Shown piece after piece: positions 24,097 through 29,179 of a stretch of 29,179 bases of DNA. The stretch spans positions 1-29,179 of the forward strand of contig JAADBR010000140.1 in assembly GCA_009995705.1 (NCBI GenBank). Reading direction: 5' to 3'. The position numbers were made by a program, and so were the translations under genes. The notes beneath the pieces are model-generated. The model saw only the letters and a program-made list of their open reading frames with translations, had not been told where the DNA came from and made no database searches. This DNA comes from Microcystis aeruginosa W13-11 (GTDB lineage: Bacteria > Cyanobacteriota > Cyanobacteriia > Cyanobacteriales > Microcystaceae). Positions within the stretch are counted from its first letter, which is position 1, and the number at the start of each line of letters is the position of its first letter.

Positions 24097-25098
24097 ATGG
24101 CCAATAAGCCAGAGCGCGTGGTTCTAATCGGTGTAGCTGGGGACTCCGGTTGTGGGAAATCTACTTTTTTACGTCGTTTGACCGATTTATTCGGGGCCGA
24201 GTTTATGACGGTGATCTGTTTAGATGACTACCATTGCCTCGATCGCAAACAGAGAAAAGAGGTGGGTGTCACCGCACTCAATCCGAAAGCGAATAACTTT
24301 GACCTGATGTATGAGCAGATTAAAGCTCTCAAGGAGGGTCAAGCCATTAATAAACCTATTTATAATCATGAAACGGGGATGATCGATCCCCCCGAAATCA
24401 TCGAACCGAATAAGGTAATCGTGATCGAGGGACTACACCCCTTATATGATGAACGAGTCCGGTCTCTGTTAGATTTCAGTGTTTATCTCGATATTAGCGA
24501 TGAAGTCAAAGTTAACTGGAAAATTCAACGGGATATGGCCGAGCGCGGTCACACCTATGATGATGTGATGGCGGCCATTAATTCTAGAAAACCCGATTTC
24601 AGTGCCTATATCGATCCCCAAAGACAGTACGCTGACGTGGTGATTCAAGTGCTGCCCACCAAATTACTTGAAGATCACGAAAGTAAATTACTGCGGGTTC
24701 GTTTAATCCAGAAAGAAGGGGTGGAAAACTTTGAACCCGCTTATCTGTTTGATGAAGGTTCCACCATCGATTGGCGGCCCTGTGGTCGTAAATTGACCTG
24801 CACTTATCCCGGTATTAAACTCTACTATGGTCCAGATGGCTTCTTGGGGAATGAAGTGTCGATTCTGGAACTAGATGGTCAATTTGATAACCTAGAAGAA
24901 ATGATCTACATCGAAAGCCATTTGAGCAAAACCGGCACTAAATACTACGGTGAAATGACCGAATTACTGCTCAAACACAAGGATTATCCCGGTTCTACTA
25001 ATGGTACGGGTTTATTCCAAGTGTTAGTCGGTCTCAAAATGCGTGAAACCTACGAAAAACTAATGGCCGCTGAAGCAAAAGTGGCCGCGCAAGTATAG
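24097..25098 (+). CDS. prk: Phosphoribulokinase
   Basis: This 333-aa enzyme uses ATP to phosphorylate ribulose 5-phosphate to ribulose 1,5-bisphosphate in the Calvin cycle. The P-loop is GVAGDSGCGKST, with the redox-active C19; its partner C41 is in VICLDDYH. A second pair, C229 and C235, lies in PCGRKLTC. These are the cysteine pairs of plant and cyanobacterial PRK that respond to thioredoxin and CP12. The length and ends are normal. AGAGGG lies 5 nt before the ATG. The 189 bp upstream contain TACTAT near 24053 as a possible -10. A strong terminator follows, so it is monocistronic. Confidence 0.98.
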   Translation: MANKPERVVLIGVAGDSGCGKSTFLRRLTDLFGAEFMTVICLDDYHCLDRKQRKEVGVTALNPKANNFDLMYEQIKALKEGQAINKPIYNHETGMIDPPEIIEPNKVIVIEGLHPLYDERVRSLLDFSVYLDISDEVKVNWKIQRDMAERGHTYDDVMAAINSRKPDFSAYIDPQRQYADVVIQVLPTKLLEDHESKLLRVRLIQKEGVENFEPAYLFDEGSTIDWRPCGRKLTCTYPGIKLYYGPDGFLGNEVSILELDGQFDNLEEMIYIESHLSKTGTKYYGEMTELLLKHKDYPGSTNGTGLFQVLVGLKMRETYEKLMAAEAKVAAQV

Positions 25099-25114
25099 TT
25101 TCTAGTTTTGACCG

Positions 25115-25152
25115 AACCGGCATCCTATATGGTTAGGGTGCCGGTTTTTTTT
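25115..25152 (+). terminator. Rho-independent terminator of prk
   Basis: AACCGGCATCC (25115-25125) pairs with GGGTGCCGGTT (25136-25146) with a single G-T wobble and a 10-nt loop. Eight T follow (25145-25152). It lies 17 bp after the prk stop. Confidence 0.93.
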
Positions 25153-25272
25153 AAGCCACTAATCCCGATCACAGGGCCAGCACTGCCGCTTGAGTACGAT
25201 CAACAAGAGAGAATTTTTCCCCACTGTGGCAATCCAGATAAAAATGGTGTCAGTAGGGAAAAAGCTCACCCC

Positions 25273-26334
25273 CTAAGAGTCCTGAAAAAAAATTAATTCA
25301 GCCGGCGTTACCGCTCCTTTTTCTGTGATGATAGCGGTGATTAAAGCGGCGGGAGTAACATCAAAAGCGGGGTTATAAAAATTAACATTTCTAGGGCAAA
25401 GGGTAGTCGTCCCCACCTGATAAATTTCGGCACTATCGCGCTGTTCGATCGGTATCCCCGTACCATCCTTAAGGGAAAAATCCACCGTCGATAGGGGGGC
25501 AGCCACATAAAAAGGCAGATTATGAGCTTTTGCCACCACCGCGAGGGAATAGGTGCCGATTTTGTTGGCCGTGTCCCCATTGGCCGCAATGCGATCGGCC
25601 CCAACGATCACCGCATCGATCAGTTTTTGCTGCATACAGTGGGCCGCCATGCTATCGGTGATCACGGTGACGGGAATTCCCTCCCGCGCACATTCCCAGG
25701 CGGTTAATTTTGCCCCTTGCAACCTTGGCCGGGTTTCATCCGCATACACTTGTATTAGTCTTCCTGCCGTCCAAGCGGAACGAATTACCCCTAAAGCAGT
25801 GCCATAACTGGCCGTGGCCAGGGAACCAGTATTACAGTGGGTTAAAATTGTCAGTTTTTTCGGTTGTTCCGGCAGCGCCAATAAACCATGATGACCGATC
25901 GCCCGACAGGTTTCTACGTCTTCTTTTTGGATATTGTGGGCAGTTTCAAGGAGATTTTTGCTAATTATTGCCACTTCTGGTCCACTTTCCTGGGCCACTT
26001 TTAACATTCGCTCGATCGCCCAGAATAAATTCACCGCCGTGGGCCGGGTTTGGGCTAATCGATCGGCTATTCTAGTTAAATCAGCCAGAAATTGCTCTTT
26101 CTGGTCAGTTTTAATTTCCTGCGCTCCTAAAACCATACCATAGGCAGCCGCTACCCCGATCGCTGGGGCGCCGCGCACAATCATCGTTTTGATCGCCTGG
26201 GCCATAGCTTCACTGCTGGTGATCTCAACTTCCCCATACTCCATGGGTAAACGGGTTTGATCGATCAGCCAGACTTTGTTATCTTGCCAACGCACGGGAT
26301 AGATTGAGTTATTCTCGGCATTTTTTGTGGTCAT
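25273..26334 (-). CDS. mtnA: S-methyl-5-thioribose-1-phosphate isomerase
   Basis: This enzyme isomerises methylthioribose 1-phosphate to methylthioribulose 1-phosphate in the methionine salvage pathway. The catalytic Cys is in [19 protein letters not shown]. The catalytic Asp is in [33 protein letters not shown] near the N-terminus binds the phosphate. The fold is related to eIF2B subunits. An upstream TTG (26361) is in frame. I prefer ATG 26334 (MTTKNAENN), with GGAG about 10 nt before it, giving 353 aa, close to the family length. It is convergent with prk. No other salvage gene is in the window. Confidence 0.94.
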   Translation of the reverse strand: MTTKNAENNSIYPVRWQDNKVWLIDQTRLPMEYGEVEITSSEAMAQAIKTMIVRGAPAIGVAAAYGMVLGAQEIKTDQKEQFLADLTRIADRLAQTRPTAVNLFWAIERMLKVAQESGPEVAIISKNLLETAHNIQKEDVETCRAIGHHGLLALPEQPKKLTILTHCNTGSLATASYGTALGVIRSAWTAGRLIQVYADETRPRLQGAKLTAWECAREGIPVTVITDSMAAHCMQQKLIDAVIVGADRIAANGDTANKIGTYSLAVVAKAHNLPFYVAAPLSTVDFSLKDGTGIPIEQRDSAEIYQVGTTTLCPRNVNFYNPAFDVTPAALITAIITEKGAVTPAELIFFQDS

Positions 26335-26474
26335 AATTAGTAATCTCCGTAATAGTTGCAAAATTTTGTTTCTTTTTAAGAGGTCTAGTCTCGTGCGCTC
26401 TAGTTACTTTAAGCGATCGAGCTTGGATTCTGGTCATAGCTAGATTAGGGTTTAATCTTAATATACCCCGAATT

Positions 26475-26889
26475 TTATCCTTTGTATTCTTGTCTAAGTT
26501 TTTGTACTCTTTCTATCTCTTTTCCGGTCGGGTGTAGAGTTTTTTTTGCGGGTGATTCTCAAGCGTTCGGCTATTCTTGCCACTGTGGTCACACTTAACA
26601 ATATACCAGTTCTTTCTAGGAATAGTTTCGATAGTTCAGCTAGAGTTGCGTCATTATTTTCCTCAATCAAATCACCGAGGGCGATCATCTGTTCTGGCGT
26701 AAGTTTTAAATGACGGCCACATCGATAAGTCTTCGGTCGAATATCTCCCGTTTCTCGAGATTGCTTCAAAAGCTTTTGTACGAAACTTAAGGTTACGCAG
26801 AATCTTTTCGCTAATTGTCTTTGAGAGATGGGTTCGTTATAATAACAGTCTAGGATTTTCTGACGGAACTCTACTGGATAGGATTTCAT
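26475..26889 (-). pseudogene. N-terminal remnant of an IS630-family transposase
   Basis: ATG 26889 opens MKSYPVEFRQKILDCYYNEP, then QRQLAKRFCVTLSFVQKLLK, the paired helix-turn-helix region of IS630-type transposases. The frame ends at 26494. At a run of eight A (26540-26547 on the complement) a one-base shift instead gives KKTLHPTGKEIERVQKLRQE and runs to TAA 26475. That fits the family better, so the A-run is either a frameshift mutation or a slippage site. The DDE catalytic domain is absent. The flanks to mtnA and to 27085 show no second ORF. I could not identify the element's inverted repeats. Confidence 0.82.
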
Positions 26890-27022
26890 TTTTTTTACAA
26901 TTTAGCTATCGATAACATTATACTCATTGAAGACATTATGCTGCTGGGTCGATTGTACCCAGTTATCAGTAGTTCAAAAGTCAATACAAGTGCTTTAGGG
27001 TAAGGGTTTGCTGATTTTTTTG

Positions 27023-27061
27023 GACAGGAAGTTCGGGAATAAAAAAAAATAATTTCCTGTC
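27023..27061 (-). terminator. Inverted repeat after the symporter gene
   Basis: GACAGGAA (27023-27030) and TTCCTGTC (27054-27061) pair around a 23-nt A-rich loop, 24 bp downstream of the symporter stop. There is no clear U-run after the stem, so it is a weak candidate. Confidence 0.3.
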
Positions 27062-27084
27062 TTCTGACGGCCGACAATTGATGT

Positions 27085-28692
27085 TTACTTTTCCTCTAGT
27101 CTTCTTGCTGCTAATTGGTCTAAAATTTCGGCGTGAACTTGGCGAGTAATTGGATAAAAATAGGCAAGAATTAAGCTAACGATCAGAAAAAATGCCGGCA
27201 AAGGCGCAATTGCTAGGCGAATTGCTATTAAAGCACTATCCGGCTGCAGGGGAATTGCTTCTCCTGGTATTCTCGGTTTAAAACCCGATGTTTCTAGAGC
27301 AATACCGACAAGAAATAACCCCAAAGCTAAACCAATTTTTTGCAAAAGTACCATGAAAGCATAAAAAATACCTTCTCGACGTTTTCCTGTTTCTAATTCG
27401 TCTAATTCAATCACATCAGGAACCATTGACCAAGGAATTAAATAGGCCACAGATACGCCAAATCCCGCCAAAACTGCCAAAATATACATTAAAGTTATTT
27501 CTCCTGGTTGGAGCAAAAATAAACCAATTTGGGCAATAATCCAGAATGTCATCCCTAAAAAATAGACTATCTTTTTGTCTAATTTCTGACTAACTGCTTG
27601 CCAAAAAAATAACATCACTAAAGCTGTTCCCTGTACTGCTAAAGCAACTAAACCCGATTCTGCTTCCGATAGTCTCATGTAGCTGACGACATAGTAAACC
27701 AAAATCGAGGCGGTTAATTGTACTCCTAACCAAGCACAAAGATAGATGCCAATAACGTATAAAAAGGGACGATTCCCAAAAACTATTTTTAATTGTTCTT
27801 TCAGGGGAATAATTTCGGTATTATCAGCAGCTTCTCTCTGTTTAATTGCCGCACCATCCCTGAGATGATTTTCAGCTTTACCATAGTAAATATTTAACCC
27901 AGAAACTATCCCTTCTATTCCTAATAAAATTGTAGAAATAGCGATAAAATCTCTGGAATTTCCCCCCATTTTTCCTACTCCATAGACCAAGGAAATCGCA
28001 CCGATAACTATAAAAGCAATTGCCAAAACTTTTTTCTGAGCGGGATTGAGAATCGCCTTTGCTCCTCGTTCTTGTAAAACTAAAGCGCACCAAATAACTG
28101 CTATAATCGACATTAAAGCACAAACTACACCTAACAATAAAAAAGCTTGATGGAGATCGTTGGCATAGGAGGATGAGACGAGAATATAGAGAATTAATGA
28201 GAGAATACTACCCCCGATCGAAAAAGCAAAACGAAAACTATTTAAGCGGGTTCTCTCATTATAATCATGAGTTAATTCAGGGGTGAGAGCCTGGTAGGGA
28301 AGATTGACTACCGTATAGGTTAAATTAAAGATAATGCCGATAAAAATATAATATAAAAATAACCATAATTGGTTATTAGTCGGGATTAACCACAGTAAAA
28401 AATAGCTAATTCCGAAGGGAATCGACCCCAATAACATCCATGGTAAGCGACGACCCCAGATAGTACGAGTTCGATCGCTCCACATCCCAATAATCGGATC
28501 GTTAATAGCGTCGAAAATTCTCACCACCATTAGCACACTACCAGCTAATCCTGCTGATAATCCTGCCACATCAGTGAGGAAAAATAGCAGGTAAAATACT
28601 GAGATATTGGCAGTGATAGCTGGTCCCAAATCGCCAGCACCATAGGCGATTTTTGTGGTTAAATTGAGTTTTTCAGAAGTTAAATGAGCCAT
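27085..28692 (-). CDS. GPH-family sugar:cation symporter (MFS_2)
   Basis: This 535-aa inner-membrane transporter has about 12 transmembrane helices. The family pattern is clear. Near the N-terminus are KIAYGAGDLGPAITANI and RIFDAINDPIIGMWSDRTRT, followed by WGRRLPWMLLGSIPFG. Mid-protein are VNLPYQALTPELT and YNERTRLNSFR. Near the C-terminus is MVPDVIELDELETGKRREG. GPH permeases such as MelB couple sugar or glycoside uptake to H+ or Na+. About 60 residues between helices 6 and 7 form an insertion that itself contains two hydrophobic segments, longer than in MelB. The substrate cannot be read from the sequence, and no sugar-metabolism gene is adjacent. Confidence 0.87.
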   Translation of the reverse strand: MAHLTSEKLNLTTKIAYGAGDLGPAITANISVFYLLFFLTDVAGLSAGLAGSVLMVVRIFDAINDPIIGMWSDRTRTIWGRRLPWMLLGSIPFGISYFLLWLIPTNNQLWLFLYYIFIGIIFNLTYTVVNLPYQALTPELTHDYNERTRLNSFRFAFSIGGSILSLILYILVSSSYANDLHQAFLLLGVVCALMSIIAVIWCALVLQERGAKAILNPAQKKVLAIAFIVIGAISLVYGVGKMGGNSRDFIAISTILLGIEGIVSGLNIYYGKAENHLRDGAAIKQREAADNTEIIPLKEQLKIVFGNRPFLYVIGIYLCAWLGVQLTASILVYYVVSYMRLSEAESGLVALAVQGTALVMLFFWQAVSQKLDKKIVYFLGMTFWIIAQIGLFLLQPGEITLMYILAVLAGFGVSVAYLIPWSMVPDVIELDELETGKRREGIFYAFMVLLQKIGLALGLFLVGIALETSGFKPRIPGEAIPLQPDSALIAIRLAIAPLPAFFLIVSLILAYFYPITRQVHAEILDQLAARRLEEK

Positions 28693-28934
28693 AAACGCAA
28701 TTACAGAGATTAAAATAAGCTTAACTGTTCTGGGGGCATTTGCAACCTTTGCTAGGGCGGTTGAGGAACTTTAATTTTTTTGGTTCTTCGATTTTTGCCA
28801 ATTGTTTTTGATCTAGAGCGAACTAATCAATTAAGTCTTTTGCCAGATAAGGATTTAGTCGATTTATGCCACCTGATCGAACCATACCAAGTAACAAAAG
28901 GCTGAGAAGACTCTTCGTTAGTTTTTATGCTAAA
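28693..28934. other. Intergenic region next to the ISL3 fragment
   Basis: No complete gene is seen. An open + frame of about 40 codons (28777-28905, VLRFLPIVFDLERTNQLSLL and onward, ending before the IS) lacks a convincing start and could be a gene truncated by the insertion. GACTCTTCGTTAG near 28910 may be the IS end. Confidence 0.25.
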
Positions 28935-29179
28935 TCAACATACAAGATGCCAAGATAACATACTTCTAACCCAAAAATTCTGAAAGTTTCTCAAGCCATG
29001 GCCTCTCCGTTTTATTAGTTTAAGTTTATCGTTGATTCCCTCGACCACCCCATTCGTTGTCCTTAGCTCGAAATAACTAATGATTTCTCCAAACCAGTTT
29101 CGGATTGTTTGACAACTCTTGGTAAAAATACTGGAGGATTTTGCCAACCATTCCGAGATGGATAGCCGTCCTTCTGTCG
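28935..29179 (-). mobile_element. ISL3-family transposase, C-terminal part, runs off the window
   Basis: The frame is open from the window edge (TEGRLSISEWLAKS) to a stop at 28935. ISYFELRTTNGVVEGINDKL, then KLIKRRGHGLRNFQNF, is the typical end of ISL3 transposases, which carry a DDE-type nuclease. TTG 29147 is only an internal codon. The catalytic part lies outside the window, so completeness cannot be judged. The IS terminus should lie between here and about 28905. Confidence 0.82.

Noticed and set aside
25108..25296. 62-codon + frame after prk
   Set aside because: It spans the prk terminator and overlaps the end of mtnA. Its codons include the poly-T tract, so it is a chance frame.
26895..27077. 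60-codon minus frame between the IS630 remnant and the symporter gene
   Set aside because: It contains the inverted repeat and homopolymer tracts and has no family resemblance.

Overview
The window looks like a chromosomal segment of a cyanobacterium. It carries phosphoribulokinase with the light-regulation cysteines, glutamate-1-semialdehyde aminotransferase (the plant and cyanobacterial route to tetrapyrroles), dnaN, and HIP1 octamers (GCGATCGC at 18393). The density of small inverted-repeat elements, Uma2 genes, IS630 and ISL3 remnants and a group II intron fits Microcystis best. That genus assignment is an inference.

Layout. 1-112 is the 3' end of a group II intron. 222-2700 holds a GAF protein, a membrane protein and a divergent GT4 glycosyltransferase. 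2701-3245 is intergenic, with a possible 27-codon hydrophobic peptide and one copy of a dispersed 141-bp repeat. 3246-5569 holds a membrane-anchored VOC protein followed by an NfeD-like/flotillin pair. hemL (-) and dnaN (+) then diverge across 404 bp that contains three TTTTCCACA boxes, a candidate replication origin. A second copy of the dispersed repeat, with a different core, follows dnaN.

8894-15509 is the accessory island. It holds an unknown 245-aa protein, a thermolysin-family (M4) metallopeptidase split into separate propeptide and catalytic ORFs, and a divergent 1080-aa protein with a possible N-terminal HTH and a helical-repeat body. Upstream of each peptidase ORF lies a pair of GTACA-N3-TGTAC palindromes spaced exactly 31 bp apart, and a further perfect copy lies between the propeptide gene and the large gene. 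This suggests one regulon. The peptidase C-terminal part has been cut off by a small TA-flanked element and a second element end.

15678-21051 holds an exported FAD oxidoreductase, a tandem pair of Uma2 genes (one split by a 210-bp element with a 9-bp target duplication) and an APH-like/P-loop kinase fusion. 21270-23907 holds two consecutive EAL-domain genes. The first is an old pseudogene and the second an FHA-GGDEF-EAL gene, and each is interrupted by the same 93-bp element that sits in the peptidase. 24097-26334 holds prk and mtnA in convergent orientation with a strong terminator after prk. The window ends with an IS630 remnant, a GPH-family sugar/cation symporter and the C-terminal end of an ISL3-type transposase running off the edge.

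The main theme is gene breakage by non-autonomous elements. In two cases, removing the element and one target copy in silico restores an uninterrupted reading frame.
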